DNA of 64,000 nt, taken from assembly GCF_000292915.1 (NCBI RefSeq), contig NC_018514.1, positions 2,852,001 to 2,916,000 on the forward strand, read 5' to 3'. Positions 52,292 to 60,943 of the stretch are shown piece by piece. Under the pieces are notes generated by a model. That model was not told where the DNA came from. It did no database searches and worked only from the letters and a program-made list of their open reading frames with translations. Positions within the stretch are counted from its first letter, which is position 1. Each line of letters starts with the position of its first letter. This DNA is from Burkholderia cepacia GG4. GTDB taxonomy: Bacteria; Pseudomonadota; Gammaproteobacteria; Burkholderiales; Burkholderiaceae. Position numbers and translations under genes: made by a program.

Positions 52292-52318
52292 CGCTCCCGT
52301 GCGTATCGTAAGGGAGCG
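52292..52318. terminator. Hairpin after prpE
   Basis: Arms CGCTCCC and GGGAGCG with a 13-base loop, between the ends of two convergent genes. No T-tract. Termination is suggested by position only. Confidence 0.3.
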
Positions 52319-52326
52319 TATCGCGA

Positions 52327-52848
52327 TTATGAGGTCGGCGTGCCGTAGATACGGCTTTCTCGCGCGGCCCGGGCTGAGTCGGGATCTTCGACAGATTCGA
52401 CTTGCTCGAGGCCAGCGATGTACTCCGCTGGGAGATGCGCCTGTCGTGCGCCGGTCAGCACGTGGCGCTTGTACCAGTGATAGGGGAGGAGTCCTGGTTG
52501 CTTGTTGGTGGCGATATAGGTGACTGCCTTGAGTACTCCGTTCTCCGTCTCAACATCAACTTCACATGGGTCATATCCAGTGCCGGCACCTTCCGCCTTG
52601 TCAAGAGCGTGGCGGTCGGTGACCTCAATGGCGTAGAGGACCCCATGCACACGATCATCTCTCGCGTCAGTCTTTTCGCAGTCGCATTTGCCGGAGCCGT
52701 CCTTGCGGCTGATTTTGTCGAACACGAGGCGATAGCCGGGCAAGAACCCGGTTGCAACCACCCGTGCCGATGGGGTTCGCGCGGCAAGGCGCTCAGCACT
52801 CATGTTCGACCCGTATGCAAAGTAAAGGAATTCGTTCTGATTGAGCAT
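52327..52848 (-). CDS. Gamma-glutamylcyclotransferase-family protein
   Basis: A 173-residue protein of the AIG2/GGCT fold. The N-terminus FLYFAYGSNMSAERLAARTP contains the signature YGSNM; the catalytic acid is Glu in DKAEGAGTGYDP, followed by the HWYKRHVLTGARQAHLP region near the C-terminus. Enzymes of this kind release 5-oxoproline from gamma-glutamyl amines or glutathione. The start at 52848 is the first ATG of the frame. It is convergent with prpE and alone in its orientation here. Confidence 0.88.
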   Translation of the reverse strand: MLNQNEFLYFAYGSNMSAERLAARTPSARVVATGFLPGYRLVFDKISRKDGSGKCDCEKTDARDDRVHGVLYAIEVTDRHALDKAEGAGTGYDPCEVDVETENGVLKAVTYIATNKQPGLLPYHWYKRHVLTGARQAHLPAEYIAGLEQVESVEDPDSARAARESRIYGTPTS

Positions 52849-53467
52849 CTGTACCCCGTATGCGCGAACGCGTCACATTGACGTAAGCTCTATATTGCGA
52901 AGATTTTTAATTGGACAATCCGGTTTGTCTCACCTTCCTATGTCTCAGAGCTTCTCTGAAGGACCCATACCTTGATTTGAGATATGCACCTTGGTGAAGT
53001 TGAGCCCAGCCCCATCCTAATAGGGGCCTTCAGACCCAACTCACGGGCATCGTTGCGGTGCACCTCGGAGCCAGCGTCACTCGTCAGCCGTTCGTCTCGA
53101 GGCGCTGAGTTCGCCACCTCGCCCGGGGTCTCAAGACTATCCCACAGTCCCGGGTATCCCGTGGCCGCTGCCGTTGGTTGCCCGACCAGCCACGCGGCAA
53201 CCCTGAAGCACTGGGTTGCTCTCAGCTCAGTATACGTCGCGACGTGGGCCATGATTCGACATTGATGAGCACTTTCTCAATTTCCATTGGTAGTCAGAGA
53301 GATTTGGGAGATTGCCGGATGGGACGGCGTGCTTGCCGAATCGCGACAGGAGAGAAAATGTGCGCTCTGGCGGGATAATTAATGGAAATCCGCTGCTATA
53401 GTTACCATGCGACTACGGTCGATCGACAGGATTTGTGGCTGCCCGGCAATATCCGTACGCGATGCGG
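52849..53467. other. Gap with a possible structured RNA segment
   Basis: A minus-strand frame (52938-53252) is open for 104 codons but has no protein-family pattern. The DNA is GC-rich with several short inverted repeats, for example GGGGCTGGGCTCAACTTC near its left end. It could be the 5' part of a group II intron or another structural RNA remnant; I cannot show the core folds. 53260-53467 has no feature I recognise. Confidence 0.35.
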
Positions 53468-53812
53468 TCAACTCACTTCTTCAGGCGGCAATTCCTCGGA
53501 GAACGCCGGCGCAAACACTGCATTTGTCAGCGACACCAGCGCCGGCGTCGAACGACGCGATATCGTCAGCGACTCCCCGATTTTCCCTCCCCAGCTTTCA
53601 ATGGCGGACAGCACGCCAGCGATGAGCGAAGCATTGGTGCCACGAAATCCATAGATCGCTTGCTTCGGGTCACCGACCCAGACAGAGCGACGCGCGAGCC
53701 CGGCCAACTCGACGAACAGCGCCGGTTGCAACGGGCTCGTATCTTGAAATTCATCGACCATTACGAGGTCGAGTTCATCGGCCAGCGCATCGCGGATAGT
53801 GGTGAGTCATGG
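53468..53812 (-). pseudogene. Fragment of a UvrD/RecB-like helicase
   Basis: The frame contains helicase motif II as VMVDEFQDTSPLQ and motif III/IV as VWVGDPKQAIYGFRG, followed by LTISRRSTPALVSLTNAVF. These are unmistakable superfamily 1A features. Only about 115 residues remain; intact relatives have 600-1200. A TGA closes the frame about 15 codons upstream of the DEFQDT motif, and the frame stops shortly after the third motif. No N-terminal Walker A part is found nearby. The fragment is a broken gene, perhaps a lost defence helicase. Confidence 0.8.
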
Positions 53813-54188
53813 CCACGCTTAGGCCGGCCAGTACGCGGCGCATCGAAACATTCTTCCTAGCCTACTCGGCGCTGATTGAGCATGCGAGATGGCTCGTCGC
53901 AACCTTGCCACCGTAGTGAAATCGTAAGCGAGCAATTCGATAGACGGTTCGACCGGCATCTTCCGAGTGCCGCAGGCAACTCATACCCTCGACGTAGCAT
54001 GCCTACTCGAAAGAAACCGGACGAGGTCGCCTCCGACCCATCGGGTCGCGGTTGTACATTTGAAACGCTTGTCCTGCCCGGACTGGTCCCGCAGCTCAGC
54101 TGGTTGGCGTTCATTGTCCAGTCCGAGTTTTCTTGTAATATAGTGGCAACTGCATTTAAAAATAGCACGTGCGTTCGCGAGAGCCTCA
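53813..54188. other. Gap, no gene recognised
   Basis: No convincing frame on either strand. The DNA lies between the helicase fragment and the P-loop ATPase gene and may be its promoter region plus decayed coding DNA. Confidence 0.4.
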
Positions 54189-55826
54189 ATGACCGACAGC
54201 GGAATTCCATTTCGATTCAAACGTCATGCGCGCATCGGCGAAGCAGGCGCGGAACTTGACGACGAATTTTTGTTTCAAAGTTTTGTCGATGTCGGTGATT
54301 ACGATGAAATTAGAAACGTAAAAGTGCCAAAGCGCATTATCGTGGGGCGTACGGGTAGCGGGAAGACGGCCTTGCTGCGCTATCTGGCTCATTGCGAAGA
54401 GCATGTTGTTGAACTCGAGCCAAATCAACTGTCATTGAATTTTATATCTAACAATGATGTAATTCGATTCTTCGAGGATTTGGGTGTTAGGCTCGATCCA
54501 TTTTATTCGCTACTGTGGAAACACATGCTGGCTGTCGAATTGATCAAGCGGAAATACACGCTCGTCACTGAAGAAAAGACCAGCAACTGGCTTATGTCAA
54601 TCATGGATTCGCTGCGCAAGAAGGATCAGACGAAGGCGCGCGCGCTTACCTATCTGAAGGACTGGGGCGACAAATTCTGGATTGAAACTGAATATCGAGT
54701 CAAAGAGCTTACGACCAAGCTAGCGTCTGAGCTCAATGCTGAACTGGGTGGGAAAGGTGGCGGAGTATCGGCAACAATCGGATCCAAAGGCTCCTTGACG
54801 GAAGAGCAGAAGAAAGAAATCGTTCATCGAGGGCAAAAGGTCGTCAACGACGTTCAGCTTAAGGAACTCGCTGATGTGATTCGCTTTCTCGACGATGATG
54901 TCTTCACAGACGAACAGAAGCCGTACTATGTCACGATAGACAAGCTTGATGAAGATTGGGTCGACGACACCTTGCGCTTCAAGCTTATTCGCTCGTTGAT
55001 TGAGGCGGTGAAGAGCTTTCAAAGAGTGCGAAATGTCAAGATTGTTGTCGCGCTACGTTATGACCTTCTCCGGCGCGTTTTTTCTGCGACCGCCGATGCT
55101 GGATTCCAAGAGGAGAAATATGAGCCATTGATTCTCCGCTTACGCTGGAATCGAGGGCAGATCCAAAAGCTCCTAGATCAACGGGTTTCTGCCATGGTGC
55201 GTCAACAATATACAGCGCGTCCCGTGGGGTTGAAAGAACTTTTCCCGGAGCGGGTGGGGCGGACATTTTTCTTGGACTACCTGATGCAACGGACGGCGAT
55301 GCGTCCAAGAGATGCGATCTTGTTTGTTAATGCGTGTTTGGGGCTCTCAGAGCAGGCTAGTCAGGTGCGCGTTCAATCGATTTACGAGGCGGAGCGGGAG
55401 TATTCGGCCGGCCGCCTTAAAGCACTGGTCTACGAATGGAAAAATTTATTTCCGTCGTTGGAATTAGGTTTGCCGCTGGTCGAGAAAACTCCTATCGAGT
55501 TCAAGATCGGTAGCTTGGATAAAACGCTGGTCGATAGAGTAATCGAGGCATTGGCGGGAATGCAGGAGTCTGGCGATCCTGCAAGTGACGCAGCGGTGAC
55601 GTATATGAATTCTGCAAGTGCCAGCAAGCATGCGGTCATGGCCGCAGTATTCAGGACATATTTCGACGTCGGTCTCGTCGGATTACGCTTCGAGGGAGGG
55701 AGTGGCACGATTTGGTCGACTGACAATGTGAATGCTCCGTCTCCTAGTCAGATCAAACCTAATACGAAAGCACAGATTCATCCGATGTTTTACCAAGCAC
55801 TTCACACGGTTTTCGGGGTATCGTAG
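54189..55826 (+). CDS. P-loop ATPase, Sll1717-like (possible defence protein)
   Basis: A 545-residue P-loop NTPase. Walker A is VGRTGSGKTALLRYLA (residues 52-67), Walker B candidate YYVTIDKLDEDWVDD (about 250-264). The opening FVDVGDYDEIRNVKVPKRII and the 'IDKLDEDW' element are what I associate with the Sll1717-type ATPase family. Long helical stretches (residues 130-240) suggest an oligomeric or sensor protein. Codon use is AT-richer than the chromosomal genes. Relatives are found in defence islands, but a partner gene is not visible. The start at 54189 has GAGAGCC upstream. Confidence 0.72.
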   Translation: MTDSGIPFRFKRHARIGEAGAELDDEFLFQSFVDVGDYDEIRNVKVPKRIIVGRTGSGKTALLRYLAHCEEHVVELEPNQLSLNFISNNDVIRFFEDLGVRLDPFYSLLWKHMLAVELIKRKYTLVTEEKTSNWLMSIMDSLRKKDQTKARALTYLKDWGDKFWIETEYRVKELTTKLASELNAELGGKGGGVSATIGSKGSLTEEQKKEIVHRGQKVVNDVQLKELADVIRFLDDDVFTDEQKPYYVTIDKLDEDWVDDTLRFKLIRSLIEAVKSFQRVRNVKIVVALRYDLLRRVFSATADAGFQEEKYEPLILRLRWNRGQIQKLLDQRVSAMVRQQYTARPVGLKELFPERVGRTFFLDYLMQRTAMRPRDAILFVNACLGLSEQASQVRVQSIYEAEREYSAGRLKALVYEWKNLFPSLELGLPLVEKTPIEFKIGSLDKTLVDRVIEALAGMQESGDPASDAAVTYMNSASASKHAVMAAVFRTYFDVGLVGLRFEGGSGTIWSTDNVNAPSPSQIKPNTKAQIHPMFYQALHTVFGVS

Positions 55827-56933
55827 CCGGCTGGATCGACAAGGTTACCCTTGCTTGTATCACGTCGCAGGTTGGTATTGTCGTGATGATTGCTTTCGGG
55901 AATATGCCTTCTGTATTCGAGAATCCGCAGAGTGCTTCGTGGGGGCAGAGAAAGTGAACTCTCATAGTTAGAGAGCAGGCAGTAAAAATCGTTGCGAAAA
56001 GTGATACCTCCTGGTGAGCCGCCGGACACGTGGAGCGTGAGCTTTGCTATATTTTCGGCGAGCAGTTACCAAACAATTTCTACGTGATTCATGATCTTGC
56101 GTGGCTGCAAGACGCGCTGTCAGCCGTGGCGGATCCGCGCGCGCGTAAAGGGGCGCCGAGGTATTGCCGTAGATATCCGCGTGAAGATGTCGAATGGCTG
56201 ACGTTGGAGGATTGGGGTTAAACGGCGAGAGAAGCCGTAGCACACATTCAGAATTCCGGAGCGATGACCGGAGAGCGCATTTCGCGCTTGCCGGTCAAGT
56301 GTGTGCGAATCACCGCACTCCATGTCTGGCAAGCAGCCGGTCGAAGAACTCGGCGACACATTGTTGAGCTTGTGGGCCGACCTTGCGCTGTTCAAGGTCG
56401 ACGTCCAAAAACTCGTGCCCGCCGAAGCGGTAGACCTCGTACCCAATCAGACGCAGTCGGCGGCCCGTATAGCTGCGTAGCCAGGGCATGACGGACATAA
56501 ATTCAGCCGCGCTTGAGTTGCGGGCCGCGATGGCGTACGCGTATCCGCATGCAGCGAGCTTCCGCCCACAAACGTAGTCAAACGCCCGCGATCAAGCGTC
56601 GAAAGACGGCGCGATTGTGCGCCTGACGCGCCTGCCACGGTTTTGACGGCCCACATTTGTAGGCCATGCAGCCCAGGTGCAGCTTGCGCGCCGCATATCT
56701 GTAGGCCATGAGCGGCGCGGACCTGCCAGATGGTACGCCCCTTTTAAATCAGGTCTCGAGCTTCGGGCACGTCGATGAGTTCCATTTCGGTTATGCACCC
56801 AAAAATTTGATGAGGAACCGCAATGAGCTTGAGGCCATGGCGTCCAGTTGGCTCTTCGCGGAGCACCAGACTCCCGGCGGTGCAACTGCGGAAATCGCGT
56901 GGTCGATGTCGAACGCGTGGTGCCGGAGTGCTC
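55827..56933. other. Gap of decayed DNA with fragments and a repeat
   Basis: No complete gene seen. A plus frame at 56030-56221 has LQDALSAVADPRARKGAPRY, which resembles the N-terminus of ISAs1-type transposases, but too short for certainty. A minus frame at 56310-56498 (MPWLRSYTGRRLRLIGYEVY...) looks protein-like, with no start or family I can name. A two-unit repeat lies at 56651-56710. Confidence 0.4.
56651..56710. repeat. 60-bp repeat, copy 1 (units of TGTAGGCCATG 42 bp apart)
   Basis: CCACATTTGTAGGCCATG begins at 56651 and GCATATCTGTAGGCCATG at 56693. The same design, with the same 42-bp spacing, occurs at 60661-60720. On the minus strand each unit reads as MAY/MA-x-x-CG, so a protein repeat of 14 residues is possible. 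Confidence 0.6.
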
Positions 56934-57158
56934 TCAAAGTCCTGGCGGGTCGTTGTCTTCGTCTTCGGTCTGTGAATCCAGCCACGCCCGCGCCGCAGCG
57001 TCTCTTCTCGCTCGGTACTCTTGTACGGAAGCTACGTCGATGTCGAGCTGACCAGAAGGGTTTCTGGGCAAAACCTCGGCCAGCTTCCCGTGGGCGAGCA
57101 GCGTGTTGATATGAGCGCGGCTCACGAAGAGATACTTTGCTGCTTCTTCAATGGTCAT
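56934..57158 (-). CDS. Excisionase-type helix-turn-helix protein (possible antitoxin)
   Basis: A 74-residue protein starting MTIEEAAKYLFVSRAHINTL, a clear MerR/excisionase-like winged helix, with LLAHGKLAEVLPRNPSGQLD as the wing. In proteobacteria, proteins of this exact design are commonly antitoxins placed before a PIN-domain toxin. Downstream on the minus strand only broken frames are present, so a toxin gene appears lost. There is no clear ribosome site before the ATG at 57158. Confidence 0.65.
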   Translation of the reverse strand: MTIEEAAKYLFVSRAHINTLLAHGKLAEVLPRNPSGQLDIDVASVQEYRARRDAAARAWLDSQTEDEDNDPPGL

Positions 57159-57217
57159 GGTGAACGCACTGCCTATATGTCATCCAATTCAGGCCGTTCG
57201 TCGTCGGTCGGGACTAG

Positions 57218-57390
57218 CTGTTCGCCGACACGGTCGCCGGTGCCCAGGCCAGCGCCAATTTTCATTCGCTCGTCGAGACCTGCAAACCGGACAGCATCGA
57301 GCCCTATCGCTATCTCGTCTGGCTGTACGCGAAGTTACCGCTCGCCGTAACTGCCGACGGCAACCCGGTCAACTTTTTTGGTCGTTCTAG
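57218..57390 (+). pseudogene. C-terminal fragment of an IS66-family transposase (TnpC)
   Basis: The frame reads LFADTVAGAQASANFHSLVE TCKPDSIEPY and continues RYLVWLYAKLPLAVTADG, matching the conserved end of IS66 TnpC (typically '...SDTVAGAKASA-SLVETAKANGLEPYAYL...'). About 55 residues remain and there is no start or upstream catalytic part. It marks an old insertion at this border. Confidence 0.75.
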
Positions 57391-57422
57391 GTGGTCCGCG
57401 ACCGCGCAACAGCCAATCCCAA

Positions 57423-58901
57423 TCAATTGACGGACTCGAAGGTGGCGACCTTGTTCCGGCCGGTTGCCTTCGCGTAGTACAACGCCTCGTCCGCTGCCTT
57501 GATTACCTCACTCGGCTCGCCATCCTGTTCGGGTGCCCAGCACGCCAGGCCAATACTGGCCGTGACGCGTCCGTATTCGCTGCCGACATGCTCGAGTGCC
57601 AGCTCATCGATGGCCGCACGAATGCGCTCGGCGATCTGCGCGGCGCCGGTTTGCGGCGTATCCGGGAGCAATACGACGAATTCCTCTCCGCCGTAGCGGG
57701 CCGCGGTATCGGCCGGGCGGCGGATGTTCCCTCCGATGCAGCGCGCGACGGCCGCTAGCGCATCATCGCCGGCCTGATGCCCGTAGGTATCGTTGTAAGC
57801 CTTGAAGCGATCGACGTCGACGAACAGCAGCGAGAAAACCGAATGTGCTCGGCGTGCTCGGCGCCACTCGCGGTCCAGCACTTCCCCGAAGCTGCGTCGA
57901 TTGTTCAGGCCGGTGAGCCCGTCCGTGCGCGCCAGCAACACGAGCTCGGACTCGGCGCGCATGCGACGTCGCAGTTGCATGCTGAGCATAACGGAGACCG
58001 CGATAAAGGCGACGCCGAACGTGGCCACGAGCGCGCCAATCGTCACGGCGCGGTGCCGCCAGCCGGCGTAAATGTCTTGTTCCGCCTCCGCGACCATGAT
58101 GATGAGCGGTAGCTTCGGTAGATGTTTGAAGTAGTAGAGACGGCGCACTCCGTCGATCGACGCCGTCTCCGAAAAGGAACCCTCCGGCGCGGTCTGGAAT
58201 CGCCGGAAGGTCGCGGCTTTGCTGATGTTGCGCCCAATGGTGTGCACGTCGTACGGGTGGCGCATCACCATGATGCCGTCATTGCCGATCAGCGACATCG
58301 AGCCGTGCTGCCCGAGCGACAGGCCGGCAAACAGCTGGCGGAAATATTCGAGGTTGATCGCAATGAGTGCGATGCCGCCAAACGAGCCGTCGGGGTTCGA
58401 GACCCGCCGCGACAGCACCATGCTGAGCGATCCGCCACGCAACCGCGACGCGAAAGGGTCGCTGACGTAAAGCCCTACGTTTGGATTGTCGCGATGGACG
58501 GTGAAGTACTTCCGATCCGAAAAATTGCCTTGGCGCGGCACGTCGTTGGCGGAATCCAGGATGATGTTGCCGCCCGCGTCGAGCACCAGCATTGAACCAA
58601 GAAATTGGGCCGTCATCGCGTGGTCGAACAGCACGGCGCGCCGTAAACTCGCGGAAGAATTCATCACGTCCGTGCGCTGCAGGCCGTGGATCACCGCCTG
58701 CAGCGACAGGTCGTAGAGTTCGAAGTTGCGCTCGATGTCGCGCTCGGCAATCAGACCAAGATTGCGGGACGTTTCGCGGGCGCGCTCGAGCGCATCACCG
58801 CGGCTCTGTAACAACTGCAGTACGCACAGGCCCATCAGCGCGCAGGCGATCACAACGCCAATGACGACGACAGTGTAGGGGGCAGCCGACCTGGGTTGCA
58901 T
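57423..58901 (-). CDS. Membrane-bound diguanylate cyclase with periplasmic Cache-like sensor
   Basis: A 492-residue inner-membrane enzyme that makes cyclic di-GMP. The start at 58901 (MQPRSAAPYTVVVIGVVIAC) has GAGGA upstream. A first transmembrane helix (about 11-31) is followed by a periplasmic dCache-type sensor (LDAGGNIILDSANDVPRQGN, FSDRKYFTVHRDNPNVGLYV) to about residue 285, a second transmembrane helix and the GGDEF domain. The active site is GGEEF (about 403), and RPAD five residues before it is an intact I-site (RxxD), so product inhibition is expected. Higher GC suggests older chromosomal DNA. Confidence 0.93.
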   Translation of the reverse strand: MQPRSAAPYTVVVIGVVIACALMGLCVLQLLQSRGDALERARETSRNLGLIAERDIERNFELYDLSLQAVIHGLQRTDVMNSSASLRRAVLFDHAMTAQFLGSMLVLDAGGNIILDSANDVPRQGNFSDRKYFTVHRDNPNVGLYVSDPFASRLRGGSLSMVLSRRVSNPDGSFGGIALIAINLEYFRQLFAGLSLGQHGSMSLIGNDGIMVMRHPYDVHTIGRNISKAATFRRFQTAPEGSFSETASIDGVRRLYYFKHLPKLPLIIMVAEAEQDIYAGWRHRAVTIGALVATFGVAFIAVSVMLSMQLRRRMRAESELVLLARTDGLTGLNNRRSFGEVLDREWRRARRAHSVFSLLFVDVDRFKAYNDTYGHQAGDDALAAVARCIGGNIRRPADTAARYGGEEFVVLLPDTPQTGAAQIAERIRAAIDELALEHVGSEYGRVTASIGLACWAPEQDGEPSEVIKAADEALYYAKATGRNKVATFESVN

Positions 58902-59298
58902 TGTGGTCCTCGGATCTAATTGGGCGCACGTGCCGGGCGCGTTTCCCGCATAGTAAAAAGCGAATGGGGGCACATCAAGCCCGCGATGACCCGGGGGGAC
59001 CGCCCTTCGGGGCGTCCCATCAAGGCATTATTTACTGCGCATCCGGCGCTGGCCAAACGGGCGCGAGCGCTATGGACCGGCCGGCAGCTCGTGGAACGAG
59101 GCTTCGGATGCATGGTCTGCGCGCCCGCACTGATTCCTCAAAGGCCCGGCGATCGCGTCAAGACGGACCGGCGCGATGCGGTGAAGCTCGCGCGTGCGTT
59201 GTTGCGCCGGCGACCTGTCGGCGGTGCCGGTACGCTCGCATTAGTGGAGACCCACGGCCGCCCGCTAATGTCTCGCCACCATTCCGTCACACGTCCGG
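58902..59298. other. Gap with IS110 remnant
   Basis: Upstream region of the diguanylate cyclase. The only recognisable piece is the transposase fragment at 59079-59213. The remainder has no gene that I can support. Confidence 0.45.
59079..59213 (+). pseudogene. Fragment of an IS110-family transposase
   Basis: The frame reads GRQLVERGFGCMVCAPALIP followed by QRPGDRVKTDRRDAVKLARA. The KTDRRDA motif of DEDD transposases with the preceding VVAPSLIP-like strand is unmistakable. Only about 45 residues are left of some 340. Confidence 0.75.
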
Positions 59299-59814
59299 TC
59301 AGCTTACGGCGGACTGTATCAAATACTCGGCTTCTTTCTGCACGACCGGCCATCCCTCGCGCAGCATCCGCACGGCTTCGTCGACCACTTCATAGCTCAG
59401 TTCGCAGTTTTCGATATCCGTGACGCCCATGTGCGCGAGGTCGGAGGGCGATGCCTCTCCATTGGAAATTCTGAGAAACAGGGTATCCGCCATGGCGCCG
59501 GTATCATCCGTCTCGCCGCTCAGGATGTCCTCGGCCAACAGGCCTGCCATGCCGACGAGCACCATCCAATTCTCAGGTAGCTCGGCAGCGGGAAACCCAT
59601 GGCTCAACGCCGTTCTGCGCATCTCCTCGGGGCAGGTGCGGGGACGGAACTGGCCAAGCCACGCGCGTTCCTCAGGATTACCACTCTCGTTTTTCCATAT
59701 GACTGCGTCGCCAGCGCCGCCGAAGCGCTCGTAAAGCATCTTGTGGCCCGCTTCGTGGTATGCGGTGTTTCGGAGCTCTCTGGCAGCGATTTGTTCTTCC
59801 GTGAATTGAATCAT
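59299..59814 (-). CDS. HEAGH-motif protein (peptidase M41-like)
   Basis: A 171-residue protein. The start at 59814 (MIQFTEEQIAARELRNTAYH) is chosen as it begins the family-like part; an upstream extension to 59976 lacks coding character. The zinc-protease-type motif HEAGH is at residues 20-24 in NTAYHEAGHKMLYERFGGAG. A second acidic segment (DILSGETDDTGAMADTLFL) would hold the third metal ligand (Asp), as in FtsH-type peptidases. There is no AAA domain or membrane segment. Small stand-alone proteins of this kind are found in islands; activity is not established. Confidence 0.68.
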   Translation of the reverse strand: MIQFTEEQIAARELRNTAYHEAGHKMLYERFGGAGDAVIWKNESGNPEERAWLGQFRPRTCPEEMRRTALSHGFPAAELPENWMVLVGMAGLLAEDILSGETDDTGAMADTLFLRISNGEASPSDLAHMGVTDIENCELSYEVVDEAVRMLREGWPVVQKEAEYLIQSAVS

Positions 59815-59965
59815 ATCGGTGGGTGTGTTTGGTCCAGATATGTCAGGTATGTGCGAAGCGGTGGGCGCAATTCCAATCGAGGTCAGAGGCGGCGCGCAAT
59901 CCAATCGGCGTGACGATCGCTTTCTCGCGCCCAGCAAACTGTCCCACTGACGAGCCGGACGACGC

Positions 59966-60541
59966 TCACACCGCATGCTCCTTCACCACTGCGTCGCGAT
60001 ACACTCGAGCGATGAGCGACCCCGTCCTCTCGATGTGTCGCCCGGCTGCCGCTTCCTCGATGCAATGCAGCGCATCGAGCGCGCCGTCGCCGCAGACATC
60101 GCCGTCTCGCCGCGCGAAATTGAGTTCCTCCATCATTCCATTCCTGGCCAGTTGCGCGGAAAGCCACTCGAACGCGGTGGCTCCGTCGGTCGGTCGCATG
60201 TGGACCGGCAACGTCCTCAGCAATTCGGCATTTGCTTCGTCGAACGCGTTGACGCGCACGTATTCCTCGACGTCCGCGAGCAGCCTTGTGGCGCCTCCTG
60301 AGGCATGACCGGCGCTATTGACGGCGGCGCGCCAATCGCGAACGCACAGCGTGAGCGCCCGGACGAGGAATGCCATGTTGAAGTCCCGCCAGAAGCGCGG
60401 GTGAGGCTGGTAGACGTACTCAAGTGCGAGCGAAACGGTCGCGGCCGTCAAGCCTGAGGCGCAGAACCGGCAGTCGTTCATGAAAGAAACCAGTGCGTCG
60501 ACGGTTCCAGCGTGAGCTTCTCGAGTTGCTTTGGATTGCAT
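59966..60541 (-). CDS. Hypothetical protein
   Basis: A 191-residue frame starting MQSKATREAHAGTVDALVSF. It is mostly helical by composition, with CRFCASGLTAATVSLALEYV near the N-terminus and RNGMMEELNFARRDGDVCGD near the C-terminus. I do not recognise a family. It is same-strand with the HEAGH-motif gene, 152 bp upstream of it. Codon use is consistent with real coding DNA. Confidence 0.5.
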   Translation of the reverse strand: MQSKATREAHAGTVDALVSFMNDCRFCASGLTAATVSLALEYVYQPHPRFWRDFNMAFLVRALTLCVRDWRAAVNSAGHASGGATRLLADVEEYVRVNAFDEANAELLRTLPVHMRPTDGATAFEWLSAQLARNGMMEELNFARRDGDVCGDGALDALHCIEEAAAGRHIERTGSLIARVYRDAVVKEHAV

Positions 60542-60943
60542 GAGATACGTGCATGAGTGGGGACTTTACTCGTATAGCTGCAGGCCCGGGGCATGACGGT
60601 GCAGATGTTCGTTTGCGGTTGAGCCGTTGGGCCGAGTTGGCGCCCCGCGGATATGCCAACCCACATCTGGAGGCCATGCAGCCCATGCGCGGCCGGCTTC
60701 TCGAGCAGTTGTAGGCCATGCGCCGCCGCGGGACAATTCCACAACCCGGCATCACTTTGGCTTGAGCCCTGGCGCAGCCTGTTATGGCGGCACGCGCGAC
60801 GGTAAGTGACATGCACGATCGTGGCCTCCTCGCGGTGGAGCGAAAAGCGGCGGGGCACGGCGGCCCGAAATGCCGCACCCGTGGCTGCTATGTACCTCCT
60901 CCATGGAGGAGGTACTGGTCCACGCAATCCAGTTTCGTCCCGA
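60542..60943. other. Gap with second copy of the 60-bp repeat
   Basis: A minus frame is open for much of this region but has cysteine/arginine-rich shadow-like composition. The repeat at 60661-60720 is the only signal. Confidence 0.4.
60661..60720. repeat. 60-bp repeat, copy 2
   Basis: CCACATCTGGAGGCCATG starts at 60661 and GAGCAGTTGTAGGCCATG at 60703, 42 bp apart as in copy 1 at 56651-56710. AGGCCATGCAGCCCA follows in both copies. Confidence 0.6.

Noticed and set aside
56530..56550. CGTATCCGCATG as an inverted copy of the transposon end repeat
   Set aside because: Only 12 bases match, no second copy is near, and there is no ACA terminus, so chance is likely.
60420..60878. Minus frame of about 150 codons over the second 60-bp repeat
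   Set aside because: Shadow-like Arg/Pro/Ser-rich composition, no ribosome site; retained only as a repeat observation.
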